Below are positions 1 through 7,664 of a DNA stretch of 64,000 nucleotides, in pieces; position 1 is the first letter of the stretch, and every line of letters starts with the position of its first letter. Source of the stretch: Microtetraspora niveoalba (GTDB lineage: Bacteria; Actinomycetota; Actinomycetes; Streptosporangiales; Streptosporangiaceae). Under the pieces are notes generated by a model. The model saw nothing but the letters and a program-made list of their open reading frames with translations. It was not told the origin of the DNA and ran no database searches. A program made the translations under genes and the position numbers. The stretch lies in the NCBI RefSeq assembly GCF_001570405.1, contig NZ_BBYM01000031.1:1-64000 (forward strand). The letters are read 5' to 3'.

Positions 1-18
1 TAGGGCCTGTTTCTTGGA

Positions 19-561
19 TCACGTGCGGAGCCAGATCACCAGAGCTGCCACGGTGACGGTGCCGAGGTAGATGTAAGCGCGCTTGTCGTAGCGGGTGGCA
101 ACAGCTCGAAAGTTCTTCAGCCGGTTGATCGCCCGCTCGACAACGTTGCGCTTCTTGTAGCGCTCCTTGTCAAACCCGGTAGGCCGTCCACCGGCCGAGC
201 CGCGCCTGCGACGGTTGGCCCGTTGGTCACGAGGCTCAGGAATGGTATGCCGAATCTTGCGTCGCCGCAGGTAGGAGCGGTTCTTGCGCGAGCTGTAGGC
301 CTTGTCCGCGCTGACACTGTCCGGCCGGCTACGAGGACGTCCAGGCCCGATCCTAGGCACCGAGATCTTCTCCATCACGGCCTGGAACTGCGGGCTGTCG
401 CCATGCTGTCCAGGGGTGAGAACCACAGACAGCGGTCGGCAACGCCCGTCGGCGGACAGGTGGATCTTCGTGGTGAAGCCTCCGCGTGAACGCCCTAGAC
501 ATTCACCTGCTTGACCACCTCCGCCAGGCGGGCGGACAGGCTCTGCAGCACCAGATCGCAC
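19..561 (-). CDS. IS5-family transposase, C-terminal part (orfB)
   Basis: Second frame of the transposase, overlapping the first by 67 bp. It contains SRGGFTTKIHL, the second catalytic aspartate in SADKAYSS, and the glutamate in VERAINRLKNFRAVATRYDK, completing the DDE triad. The C-terminus ends IWLRT close to the left inverted repeat. Residues before GECLGRSRGG are likely reached only by frameshifting from the first frame, because no good ribosome binding site lies before the first in-frame ATG. Nothing suggests inactivation, so the element could still be mobile. Confidence 0.88.
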   Translation of the reverse strand: MRSGAAEPVRPPGGGGQAGECLGRSRGGFTTKIHLSADGRCRPLSVVLTPGQHGDSPQFQAVMEKISVPRIGPGRPRSRPDSVSADKAYSSRKNRSYLRRRKIRHTIPEPRDQRANRRRRGSAGGRPTGFDKERYKKRNVVERAINRLKNFRAVATRYDKRAYIYLGTVTVAALVIWLRT

Positions 562-956
562 CGCTTTGTCCCAGCTCGTCCCCCCTTTAACGGAGAAGCC
601 ATAGGCGGAGGCGCGTTCCGTGCTCCGGCCGCGTGCTGGTGCGCTCGAGCCGTCGTGGAGTCGACCGACACCTCCCAGTCGATCCCGCCCTCAGCGTCCT
701 GGGCGGCCTGCACCTGCGCGAGCAGACGTTCCCAGGTGCCGTCGGCAGACCAGCGGCGATGCCGTTTGTACACCGTGAGCCATGGCCCGAAGCGTTCCGG
801 CAGGTCTCGCCACGGCAGCCCGGTCCGGGCCCGGTACAACACCCCGTTGATGACCATGCGGTGCTCACTCCACCGGCCACCGCGTGTTCCCGCGGGTGGG
901 AGCAATGGCTTCAGCCGCTCCCACTCCGCGTTGGTTAAATCTCCTCGGCCTCCCAT
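495..956 (-). CDS. IS5-family transposase, N-terminal part (orfA)
   Basis: 153-residue first frame of the element. It begins with the typical DUF4096-like N-terminus (LTNAEWERLKPLLPP, then the WRDLPERFGPW region) and carries the first catalytic aspartate in VDSTTARAHQHAAG. The frame runs out shortly after SPLKGG. On the minus strand the codons there are TTA AAG GGG GGA, and a -1 slip on the A/G run at about 580-588 would continue into the second frame with the family sequence KGGTSWDKAV. Fusion by programmed -1 frameshifting is therefore likely, as in many IS5 elements. The frameshift site is seen directly; its use is inferred. Confidence 0.88.
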   Translation of the reverse strand: MGGRGDLTNAEWERLKPLLPPAGTRGGRWSEHRMVINGVLYRARTGLPWRDLPERFGPWLTVYKRHRRWSADGTWERLLAQVQAAQDAEGGIDWEVSVDSTTARAHQHAAGARNAPPPMASPLKGGRAGTKRCDLVLQSLSARLAEVVKQVNV

Positions 957-1012
957 GCCGACCAGGGTGGGGGCGACACCCTGATCACATCAGGAGATCC
1001 GGGAAACAGGAC

Positions 1013-1495
1013 CTAGTGGTGGTTCCACTTGCGGATGCCCGGCTCGCCGGTATCGCGGGTGGAGCGGATATGCCCGTGCGTGTAGGAGCCATAGGGCGGG
1101 GAGGTGAGCATCAGCGCCGCCATTCCGGCCAGGCCCGGCAGGAGGCGGGATGCGTTCCGGGAGTCCCCGATCACGACCTGCGCTGTCCCGGGGGCGCCGT
1201 TCCAGCGGGCGTGAGCGACGTTCTCGGCGGCGAGTTTGGCCCACTGGGGCTCGTACTCGATGCCGGCCGCGTGCCGGCCGTGGTGGATCGCCTCGACCAG
1301 AGTGGTGCCGATCCCGCACATCGGGTCGATCACCAGCTCGCCCGGCCGTGTGTAGGTGGAGATCACCTTCGCGGCGATGGCGGGCAGCATCTTGCCCGGA
1401 TGCTTCATCGACTCGGGCAGGTAGCGGCCCCGTCGCTGAGTCCGGGAGGGTTGCTGCCCCGTGGCCCACACCGATCCGATCGGTTCCCTCATCAC
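1013..1495 (-). pseudogene. DNA (cytosine-N4/adenine-N6) methyltransferase, 3' end removed by the IS
   Basis: 160 residues of a class I SAM-dependent DNA methyltransferase of the PF01555 type. Visible motifs are the SAM-binding loop DPMCGIGTT (about residues 71-79), the acidic residue in GIEYEP, and the catalytic TSPPYG (about 131-136). TSPPY is usual in N4-cytosine enzymes. The sequence stops at GIRKWNHH, exactly where the IS5 right end begins, so the rest of the catalytic domain lies beyond the left edge or is lost. The ATG overlaps the stop of the upstream methyltransferase-like gene (ATGA at 1492-1495), showing translational coupling. The truncated product is probably inactive. Confidence 0.8.
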
Positions 1496-2325
1496 CGCTC
1501 CTCTCCTCCTTCGTTCGGGTACGGCTCGGCCGAGACCGGTGGCCGGGCGGGTTTGGTGAAGATCAGCACGTCCGCGTGCGCCCGCAGCACCGTTGGAACG
1601 TGCGGCGGGCCAGCCTTCGCCCGCGTGGCAGCGACGGTGGCCGGAAGGAGGGACAAGACGATCCGCTTCCGGCGGACCGGGCCGTGTATAGCGACGATGT
1701 GCTGCAGATAGACCAGCCCTGCACGGCGCGCCTCACGTATGAGGCCGGGCACCGGGTCATACGGACGGCCTTCCATCAGGTGCAGGCCAGTGACGACGAC
1801 CAGGTGGCCGCCGCAGGTGAGCAGCGCGGCGGGCTCGGTCAGGATGCTCTCGTGGAGAGGCACTCCGGCAGCAGTCGCGTTCGGCGGTTCGCAGGTCCGC
1901 CGGAGGACGACGAGGGCTGCTTCGCCGCGCCGGTGGGCAAGCGCCGGATAGATGGCCTCGGCTCGGGCGACGCGAACCTCCGCCCTGCGCACCGGGCCTT
2001 CGTCGCGGCCGGTGGTTGCCCGTGTCCACGTGACACCCGCCTCGCGGGGGTCGCTGATGACAGCCGTGGCGCGGCGGCCGAGGATCATCGCGTTGGCCAC
2101 CAGCGTGTGGTCGGCGGGGTGGATGTCGACGACCAGATCACCGGGGCGGGTGCAGGTCGTGATGAGCTGGCGGGCCAGTCGTCCGGTGACCGGCATGCAG
2201 CAGCCGCTGCGGCAGACGGCGGGTGATTGGCCCTCCGGTGCGGTGAGCCAGACGCTGAGCGGCAGATGCCGCGGCTGGCAGGAGTGAGCGGAGAAGTCCT
2301 GGAAGGAGTGCGGCGAGGTCGTCAC
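1492..2325 (-). CDS. Degenerate methyltransferase-like protein, partner of the downstream methyltransferase
   Basis: 277 residues, GTG start at 2325. It has the layout of the neighbouring methyltransferase, but the key motifs have decayed. The SAM loop region reads PGDLVVDIHPADHTLVANA without the GxG glycines, and where (N/D/T)PPY is expected there is only a hydrophobic strand followed by LRRTCEP. The later strands (GGHLVVVTGLHLMEG, RKRIVLSLLP, DVLIFTKP) still fit a Rossmann methyltransferase fold. It may be a catalytically dead subunit that modifies or recruits the active enzyme. Similar pairs occur on actinomycete integrative elements as far as I recall. Function is unproven. Confidence 0.55.
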   Translation of the reverse strand: MTTSPHSFQDFSAHSCQPRHLPLSVWLTAPEGQSPAVCRSGCCMPVTGRLARQLITTCTRPGDLVVDIHPADHTLVANAMILGRRATAVISDPREAGVTWTRATTGRDEGPVRRAEVRVARAEAIYPALAHRRGEAALVVLRRTCEPPNATAAGVPLHESILTEPAALLTCGGHLVVVTGLHLMEGRPYDPVPGLIREARRAGLVYLQHIVAIHGPVRRKRIVLSLLPATVAATRAKAGPPHVPTVLRAHADVLIFTKPARPPVSAEPYPNEGGEER

Positions 2326-2564
2326 GATGGTGTGGCCCGGTCACCCCGGCCACCTGATCCCTGTCACTTACTCAAATACCTGCGGCGAGATGCCGGTTGG
2401 GACAGCCTCCACGCGAATGCGCGTGAGGGTCCGTACTATTGCCGCGTCTCGACGCCGCATGACGGCGGGCCCGCTGCGGCTACGAGCGCCCCATACGCGG
2501 TGTCCGTGAGCGGCGGGGACGTGGGCCCATGACGGCGTTTCAGGGACCGGTCGGGGTTCGGAAG

Positions 2565-2612
2565 GGGCGCGACGGTACGGAGGTGTCGGGGGCTGCCCGT
2601 ACCGTCGCGCCC
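2565..2612. terminator. 16-bp perfect inverted repeat, hairpin or operator
   Basis: Arms 2565-2580 (GGGCGCGACGGTACGG) and 2597-2612 pair perfectly, separated by 16 bases. The position is between the stop of the 2747-3022 gene and the start of the methyltransferase pair. It could be a second terminator, an operator or a recombination-related site; the sequence alone does not decide. Confidence 0.5.
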
Positions 2613-2657
2613 GGCCTGTCCACGCGCGGAGCGTCACACGCGCCATCAGGCCCACAT

Positions 2658-2691
2658 AGCGGTCCCCGCCCACCCCAGAGAGGGGACCGCT
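2658..2691 (-). terminator. Hairpin terminator candidate
   Basis: Perfect 10-bp stem AGCGGTCCCC / GGGGACCGCT with a 14-base loop, 56 bp downstream (minus strand) of the stop at 2747. There is no U-tract, as is common for actinomycete terminators. Confidence 0.5.
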
Positions 2692-2746
2692 CTCCCGTGC
2701 CGCCATCAGGGACCGCATCAAGCGGCACGGAGCTTTTCGATCATTG

Positions 2747-3022
2747 CTAGTGGAGATGCCAGCTGATGCCGCCCGGCGGGCCGGTGATGTCCCGCCACTC
2801 CTCGTCGGAGACCGGCGGGATACCCATCAGCTGGGTCGCCACGTCCATCCCGCCCCGGGTAAGGCGGCCATCGCTGATCAGTCCTTGTGGGTGGCGCTGC
2901 TCCCGGCGGGCTATCTCTGCCGTCACCTCCAACGCTCGGGCGACCGTCTCGCGCATCCCGCGCAGTTCCTCGCCGGAGAGCTCTTGCCGGCTACTGAAGT
3001 CGGGCATGGGGAACACGCTCAC
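2747..3022 (-). CDS. Small hypothetical protein coupled to the ATPase gene
   Basis: 91 residues starting at a GTG whose GTGA overlaps the stop of the upstream ATPase-like gene (3019-3022). A GGGAGG Shine-Dalgarno lies six bases before it, which decides the start. The protein is acidic and mainly helical (EELRGMRETVARALEVTAEIARREQ) with a C-terminal PPVSDEEWRDITGPPGG segment. I do not recognise a family. Coupling to the SpoIIAB-like ATPase suggests a role in the same regulatory module. Confidence 0.6.
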   Translation of the reverse strand: MSVFPMPDFSSRQELSGEELRGMRETVARALEVTAEIARREQRHPQGLISDGRLTRGGMDVATQLMGIPPVSDEEWRDITGPPGGISWHLH

Positions 3023-3549
3023 GCTGCACCTCCCGCACAAGGTGACGAAAGCGGCACGAGATGGGTTGACATGGGTTGTCCGCCTATGCGGAACCAGACG
3101 GCATTGCCTGCCTCGTCATCGTGATGGACTCCCCAGGCGTCGGCCATGACGTTCACCATCCACAGGCCTCGCCCGCTGCCGTCTTCCGGGCATGCCTCAC
3201 GGATGACGGGAACGCTGGCGGCCGACCCGTCATCGATGACCTCGCAGTGCGCGACGCCGTCCCCGGCCGCCAGGAAGACCGTGACCAGCCCGCCCGCCTT
3301 GCGGCCGGAGTCTGAATGCACGATGGAGTTCGTAACCAGTTCGCTGAGCAGGAGAACGGCGTCTTCCCGGACCTCGTCCGCGACATGTCCGGCCAGCAGG
3401 CCATCGGCCCATGCTCTGGCAGCGCCGACGGATACGGCCTTTCCGGCGAAGTCGGCTTGGCCAAGAGCGCATAGGTTCCGATCGCGCGAGACGGCCGCAT
3501 ATGCAGTCCGGCGGCGCTCTCGCGCAGGTCTCAGTTTCTGCGTTTTCAT
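3019..3549 (-). CDS. ATP-binding protein, SpoIIAB/RsbW-like HATPase
   Basis: 176 residues with a HATPase_c_2 fold. It has the N box LLLSELVTNSIVHS, the G1 box CEVIDDG and the G2 box GSGRGLWMV. Such proteins occur in large numbers in actinomycetes as anti-sigma-like or WhiJ-system components. It is the middle gene of a three-gene minus-strand operon, with 4-bp stop/start overlaps at both ends (3546-3549 and 3019-3022). The divergent XRE/DUF5753 and DUF397 genes at 4102-5135 complete the usual trio. Whether it binds a sigma factor here is unknown. Confidence 0.85.
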   Translation of the reverse strand: MKTQKLRPARERRRTAYAAVSRDRNLCALGQADFAGKAVSVGAARAWADGLLAGHVADEVREDAVLLLSELVTNSIVHSDSGRKAGGLVTVFLAAGDGVAHCEVIDDGSAASVPVIREACPEDGSGRGLWMVNVMADAWGVHHDDEAGNAVWFRIGGQPMSTHLVPLSSPCAGGAA

Positions 3550-3842
3550 TGATTCACCGCCGCTTTGACCTTTGTGGCGGCATTCTCATCGAGTGCCCAC
3601 GCCCATTCGCCTCGCCGCCATAGACGCGACCATGAAGGCCTCCAGGTGAACACCCACCCGTGCGGCCGGCGAATCATCTCGACACGCAGGGGCCTGCCGC
3701 TCGGTCGCATAACGTCCAGGGCAGGGAATTCACTCGGAAGCAGCACAAGCGAGGTAGCGCCCCCAAGACTCCGCAGGTCCCAGGCCAGTCGCACCAGATG
3801 GATGAGCTGCTCCTGCGCGTGCGGCGCCACTCTCAAAGCCAC
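3546..3842 (-). CDS. Small hypothetical protein upstream of the ATPase gene
   Basis: 98 residues with a GTG start at 3842. GGGAGG sits seven bases upstream, supporting this start. The stop overlaps the next ATG (ATGA). The sequence has a leucine-rich N-terminal half (LIHLVRLAWDLRSLGG, SLVLLPSEFPALDVM) and a Trp/Arg-rich segment (HGWVFTWRPSWSRLWRRGEWAWAL). No known domain was recognised. Genes of this size commonly precede such ATPases in actinomycete regulatory clusters. Confidence 0.6.
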   Translation of the reverse strand: MALRVAPHAQEQLIHLVRLAWDLRSLGGATSLVLLPSEFPALDVMRPSGRPLRVEMIRRPHGWVFTWRPSWSRLWRRGEWAWALDENAATKVKAAVNQ

Positions 3843-3998
3843 GTGATCACCTCCCTATGACATGTCCCAAACGGTTTCGATCACGGCCTGTGCAAGGACA
3901 GGCAGGCGGGGAAGTTTGTCCGCTGATTGTCATTGCTCAGTCGTGGGACGAAGATCTGGGTTTAGATTGCCCTCAGTTCCGGTGGCCGTGTAGACATA

Positions 3999-4020
3999 TT
4001 CCGTCGACAATTGGGCGACG
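3999..4020. promoter_or_regulatory. Inverted repeat between divergent operons
   Basis: CCGTCG and CGACGG arms separated by about nine bases lie in the 259-bp space between the ATPase operon (minus) and the XRE gene (plus). This is a possible operator for autoregulation by the XRE protein; no binding is shown. Confidence 0.3.
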
Positions 4021-4101
4021 GAAACTCCCGCGCGTTGTAGGGATGTGTCATAGCCCTGGAGCAAAGCGTCATGGTTCCGCCAGGAGATACCAAGGAGAAC
4101 A

Positions 4102-4929
4102 ATGGCGAACGATCTTGACCCGCGGCTGACGCCGGTTCAGCGTTTCGGCCGTGAGCTCGCACGGGCCCGCAAGGAGGCGGGTCTATCTCAGGAGCGGCTC
4201 GGCACACGCCTGGGCGTCTCTGGATCGCTCGTGGGACACATCGAGATCGGCAACCGGACCCCCAAACCGGACCTTGCAGCCCGATGCGATGAGGTGTTCG
4301 GAACGGGTGACTTCTTCGCCCGGCTCTGCAAGAACATCACCTCCCCGTCGGCGCCCCACTGGTTCCTCAGATGGTCAGAGGAGATCGAGCCCCGGGCACG
4401 GGTACTACGGAGCTGGGACCCGCTACTGATCCCCGGACTACTCCAGACCGAGGACTACGCAAGGGCCGTCTTCCGTGGTGGCCTGGCAGCTTCGGAACAG
4501 GAGATCGAAGAGCAGGTAGATGCCCGCATGACTCGCCAGATCATCCTCGATCGCGAGAATCCCCCCATCTTGTGGGTCCTGCTGGACGAGTGGAGCCTGC
4601 TACGCCCTATCGGCAGCCCGAAAGTCATGTATGAGCAACTCGACCATCTGACCGACGTAGCGGCTCGGCAGAACGTAAAGGTCCAGATCGTTCCGCATGA
4701 CGCGCCCTGCACCGTCAGGCTGATGTCGGGGTTCGCACTCGCCGAACTGCCGGATGCGCCGACCACGGCGTCCATAGAGTCAGCAGGAGCAGGTGAGGTG
4801 TCCGCCGAGCATGAATTGGTGAGCCTCATGTGGGACACCTATGACAGGATTCGTGCCGAAGCCCTTCGTCCCGGTCATTCACTGGAAATGATCAAGGAAG
4901 TAAGAGAGCAATGGAAGTCAAAGACGTGA
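4102..4929 (+). CDS. XRE-family regulator with DUF5753 domain
   Basis: 275 residues. The N-terminal helix-turn-helix (FGRELARARKEAGLSQERLGTRLGVSGSLVGHIE..., about residues 13-60) is followed by a DUF5753 domain that includes LLIPGLLQTEDYARAV, the family hallmark. AAGGAG precedes the ATG by six bases. The 3' end overlaps the DUF397 gene by 19 bp, the standard arrangement of these pairs in actinomycetes, where they resemble the WhiJ developmental regulators. It probably acts as a DNA-binding repressor modulated by the DUF397 partner and perhaps the ATPase. Confidence 0.92.
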   Translation: MANDLDPRLTPVQRFGRELARARKEAGLSQERLGTRLGVSGSLVGHIEIGNRTPKPDLAARCDEVFGTGDFFARLCKNITSPSAPHWFLRWSEEIEPRARVLRSWDPLLIPGLLQTEDYARAVFRGGLAASEQEIEEQVDARMTRQIILDRENPPILWVLLDEWSLLRPIGSPKVMYEQLDHLTDVAARQNVKVQIVPHDAPCTVRLMSGFALAELPDAPTTASIESAGAGEVSAEHELVSLMWDTYDRIRAEALRPGHSLEMIKEVREQWKSKT

Positions 4930-5135
4930 CCCATGTGGACCTCTCCACAGCCGCGTGGAAGAAGAGCTCCCGGAGCGGCTCCAGCGGCGGCAACTGTGTC
5001 GAGGTCGCCAGCAACCTTCCGGGCGTCATCGCGGTCCGTGACAGCAAGAACCCCGATGGCCCCAAGCTGCTCTTCACTCCTGCCGAGTGGCGAGCCTTCA
5101 TCGGCGGCGTGAAGGATGGCGAGTTCGACGCCTAG
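4911..5135 (+). CDS. DUF397 domain protein
   Basis: 74 residues, a complete DUF397 domain: the LSTAAWKKSSRSGSSGGNCVEVA block, then VAVRDSK-like IAVRDSKNPDGPKL, then FTPAEWRAFIGGVKDGEFD. It overlaps the end of the XRE/DUF5753 gene and is translationally coupled to it. DUF397 proteins are small partners of such regulators. Confidence 0.93.
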   Translation: MEVKDVTHVDLSTAAWKKSSRSGSSGGNCVEVASNLPGVIAVRDSKNPDGPKLLFTPAEWRAFIGGVKDGEFDA

Positions 5136-5202
5136 CGGCCGACGACGTTTCTCGTACGGCTCCTCACCTCGCGGCGCTGACTGACGTTGCCAGCATCTGA
5201 TG

Positions 5203-5835
5203 TCAGGGCCAGAACGGCTGCGCGCGGGTGGCGGCTGAGACCAGCGGGGCCGCGTCGATCTCGGTGAATGTCAACGGGACGTCGAAGGCTGGCCACTCCA
5301 CGACGAACTCGAACGGCTCAGGCGGCGGCAGTGGCCATAGCCACAGATGCCAGCTCCGGCACACAAACCCGCGGCCGCCCGGCTCGCTCTTTCCGTGCAA
5401 GGACAGGAGAACCGGGCTATCCGGTTGAGATGGAGGCCACTCCGGCGTCTGGCGCATCCCGTCGAAGATGGTCGCCTTGCTTCCATCCGAGAAGCGGACC
5501 CCGAAACGCTCGATCTCCTCAGGGAGGGGACGGTCGGGCCCGAGATGGAAGTGGCTGCCCATCAGTAGTTCACGCTGGCTCCACCAGGTCTCATCGTCCA
5601 CGCCTTCGCTGCGGCGTGCCCCCATCGTGACCTCGAAGTCAACACCTTCGGGAAAGACAGTGGCGCTGGTGAGCACCAGAACCAGAGTCTCACCGCGGAA
5701 CAGCACCCGCTCGATGGGCACCAGGGCGCCGAGCACGTCTTTCCGAGGGCCGCTCCACGCGGGCGGCACCGTTTCCTCGCCTTCGAATTCCATACGGCGA
5801 GGCGGCGGGACATCGAAGAACCCCATGCGCCTCAC
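5203..5835 (-). CDS. Hypothetical actinobacterial protein
   Basis: 210 residues from a GTG at 5835 (MRRMGFFDVPPPRR). The ATG at 5826 (MGFFDVPPP) is an equally possible start. Soluble, with no signal peptide, rich in aromatic and Pro residues (MGSHFHLGPDRPLPEE, WHLWLWPLPPPEPFEFVVEWPAFDVPLT). The pattern of alternating strands suggests a beta-rich fold. I recognise it only as a conserved hypothetical type. It faces the DUF397 gene tail to tail. Codon usage fits a real gene. Confidence 0.7.
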   Translation of the reverse strand: MRRMGFFDVPPPRRMEFEGEETVPPAWSGPRKDVLGALVPIERVLFRGETLVLVLTSATVFPEGVDFEVTMGARRSEGVDDETWWSQRELLMGSHFHLGPDRPLPEEIERFGVRFSDGSKATIFDGMRQTPEWPPSQPDSPVLLSLHGKSEPGGRGFVCRSWHLWLWPLPPPEPFEFVVEWPAFDVPLTFTEIDAAPLVSAATRAQPFWP

Positions 5836-6196
5836 GCTACGTCACGTCTTCAGCACGAACATCTTCGCCGCTTCGCCCATAAGCCGGCCCAGGGGAGCCC
5901 CGACCGCAAGCCGGGACAGAGAAGCGATTACGAGGTGACGAAAGCTTGACCCGAATCGCTCAGTGACTTCGATTGTCGCTGGTCAGCGCGTTTTTGGGAC
6001 GTCATTGGGAGATGAGGCGGCACACTCCATGACGCTGTCTTTTCCTGTTTCCCCAGCTCAGATCATGTTCCGGACGATGGCGGTCTCTTTGCTGGGTGTT
6101 TGCGGTGCTCGGTGTCCGTACCGAAGGTGTCCCGTTCATGTACGGGGCCGGTGGGAGACCGGCGGTGTCCGAACCGATCACCATTCGGGGGCCACC

Positions 6197-7024
6197 ATGA
6201 CAAGCATCGACACCATCGGCACCGTCACCACCCGCGACGACCACCAGGGCTCCGGTACCGAACCGCACCGTCCCGGAACCACACCCCGTACCACCGCCAC
6301 CGCCTCCCGCCTCCCGCTGGACGTCGCGGAGAACGCATTCCGGCTGCTGATGGAAGGACCTCAGCCGCTCTCCGTCAACGGCGCCAAGCTGTGCTTCGGC
6401 CTTCCCAAGCGGGAGATCCCGCTGGATGAACTGCGGACGATCCTGCTTCACCCGCTCTGCGCGCGGACCATCCGGGACGAGGTCTGGCGGCACCTCATCA
6501 GCCAGTCCCGAACGCATCGCGGCGCGTGGACCGTCACCGCTGTCGCGCTCGCACTGCCAATGCTGCGCCGCCTGGTCAGGACCATGGCAGAGCAGGTCAC
6601 CGTCGAACGGGAGGACCTCGAAGCCGAGGTACTCACCTGCTACCTGGAGGCCCTGGAGCGGGTGAACCTGACCTGGACGCAGCCGCTGCTGCGGCTGTTC
6701 CGGCTGACCCGGTTCGCGGTCCTTCGCGCTCATGCCGTCGAGCCGCCCCACCTGCTGGCAGACCCTGACCCGGTCGGGGACAGGAGCCTGTCCTACCCGG
6801 CCGGGCACCCGGATCTGCTCCTGATGGATGCGGTCCGTCAGGAGATCATCACGGCGGAGGCGGCCGAGGTGATCGGGATGACTCGGCTGGAGGGCGTCCC
6901 GCTGTCGGTCTACTGCCGCCGCCGCGGCCTGCTCTACTGCGCGGTGCTCAAGCGCCGCCAGCGGGCCGAGGCCCGGCTGGCCAAGGCCCTCATCGACGGC
7001 GAGCTGTCGGCGGCAAGCCTCTGA
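6197..7024 (+). CDS. Accessory protein of the conjugative region, possibly sigma-like or HTH
   Basis: 275 residues starting at the ATG at 6197; an upstream extension of the frame has poor codon bias. After a polar Thr/Pro-rich N-terminus there is a helical core (VAENAFRLLM, LDELRTILLHPLCARTIRDEVWRHLI) and VEREDLEAEVLTCYLEALERVN. The C-terminal part (RQEIITAEAAEVIGMTRLEGVPL...YCAVLKRRQRAEARLAKAL) has the feel of a sigma region-4 helix-turn-helix. It lies just ahead of the pilin-like and channel-like genes, so it may control or support them. The assignment is tentative. Confidence 0.6.
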   Translation: MTSIDTIGTVTTRDDHQGSGTEPHRPGTTPRTTATASRLPLDVAENAFRLLMEGPQPLSVNGAKLCFGLPKREIPLDELRTILLHPLCARTIRDEVWRHLISQSRTHRGAWTVTAVALALPMLRRLVRTMAEQVTVEREDLEAEVLTCYLEALERVNLTWTQPLLRLFRLTRFAVLRAHAVEPPHLLADPDPVGDRSLSYPAGHPDLLLMDAVRQEIITAEAAEVIGMTRLEGVPLSVYCRRRGLLYCAVLKRRQRAEARLAKALIDGELSAASL

Positions 7025-7278
7025 TCAATTTTCCGTCGGGTCATGTCCCAACAGGGGCGTTGAGCCAAGTCTTTCAACAGGTGCAAGGGCAGTACGGGCG
7101 CTTCCTTCCCAGCTTGCCGAGCCGCACTCCGGCCACCGGTCCCTGTCACCCACCGGCATCGGCAAACCCACAGCCCATTCGAAGGAGGACGCCCACCCGG
7201 CCACGGCAAGCCGAAGGCGCCCGTACTCCTGCCCCATCGTCTCCACCGCATCACGGGCAATGACTCGGGAGGCACCCA

Positions 7279-7662
7279 GTGAGATCCAACCCCGGCACCA
7301 CCCGCCAGGTTCTCACCAACGTCGGTACCGTCGCGGCCGGTGCAGCGCTCGGCTTCATCATCGGAACCGGTATCACGTGGTTGATCAGCGACCCCAGCAC
7401 CGCCACCGCGTCCACCGCGCTGGCTGCGCCGTCGTCGCTGAATCAGGTGATCGACAATCTGCGCAACGTCATCGTCGGTCTGCTCGTCGCCCTCGCCACG
7501 CTGTTCCTGACGATCGGCGGGGTCCGCTACATCCTCGCCGGCGGCGACCCGAGCGAGGTCGAGGCGGCCAAGAAGACCCTGCGCTACGCCGGCCTTGGGT
7601 ACGGCATCGCGACGCTGGCGCCGCTGCTGGTCAGCATCCTCAAGGGCATCGTCGGAGGCTGA
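7279..7662 (+). CDS. VirB2/TrbC-like pilin-type membrane protein
   Basis: 127 residues, GTG start with GGGAGG six bases upstream. Three hydrophobic stretches are visible: VGTVAAGAALGFIIGTGITWLI (about 15-36), VIVGLLVALATLFLTIGGVRYILAGGD (about 64-90) and GIATLAPLLVSILKGIVGG at the C-terminus. The LFLTIGGVRYILAGGDPSEVEAAKK pattern is the actinobacterial pilin-like (T4SS VirB2/TrbC) signature. It ends two bases before the next gene's start, so the two are probably one operon. Confidence 0.78.
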   Translation: MRSNPGTTRQVLTNVGTVAAGAALGFIIGTGITWLISDPSTATASTALAAPSSLNQVIDNLRNVIVGLLVALATLFLTIGGVRYILAGGDPSEVEAAKKTLRYAGLGYGIATLAPLLVSILKGIVGG

Positions 7663-7664
7663 CG

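Larger units (their letters stand above)
3..1012 (-). mobile_element. IS5-family insertion sequence (IS427/IS1647-like)
   Basis: About 1010 bp bounded by imperfect terminal inverted repeats. The left end reads GGGCCTGTTTCTTGGATC and the right end, reverse-complemented, reads GGTCCTGTTTCCCGGATC, with 3 mismatches in 18. A TA dinucleotide flanks each end (1-2 and 1013-1014), consistent with a TA target duplication, though the left flank is at the window edge. It carries a two-frame DDE transposase read on the minus strand. The insertion lies inside a methyltransferase gene, whose reading frame stops exactly at the IS boundary. Confidence 0.9.
2326..2746. other. Intergenic region with two strong inverted repeats, no gene seen
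   Basis: 421 bp without a convincing coding frame. The frames present are rich in Arg and Pro, with no family resemblance and no ribosome binding site. The stretch holds two inverted repeats (2565-2612 and 2658-2691) listed separately, and probably the promoter of the methyltransferase pair read leftward. Confidence 0.6.

Noticed and set aside
2368-2721. 117-residue minus-strand frame upstream of the methyltransferase pair
   Set aside because: Arg/Pro-rich shadow composition, no family pattern or ribosome binding site, and it spans both inverted repeats.
7060-7263. 67-residue frame before the pilin-like gene, and an 11-bp inverted repeat (AGTACGGGCGC, near 7090 and 7217)
   Set aside because: Pro/Arg-rich frame with no ribosome binding site; the inverted repeat arms are over 100 bp apart and may be chance.
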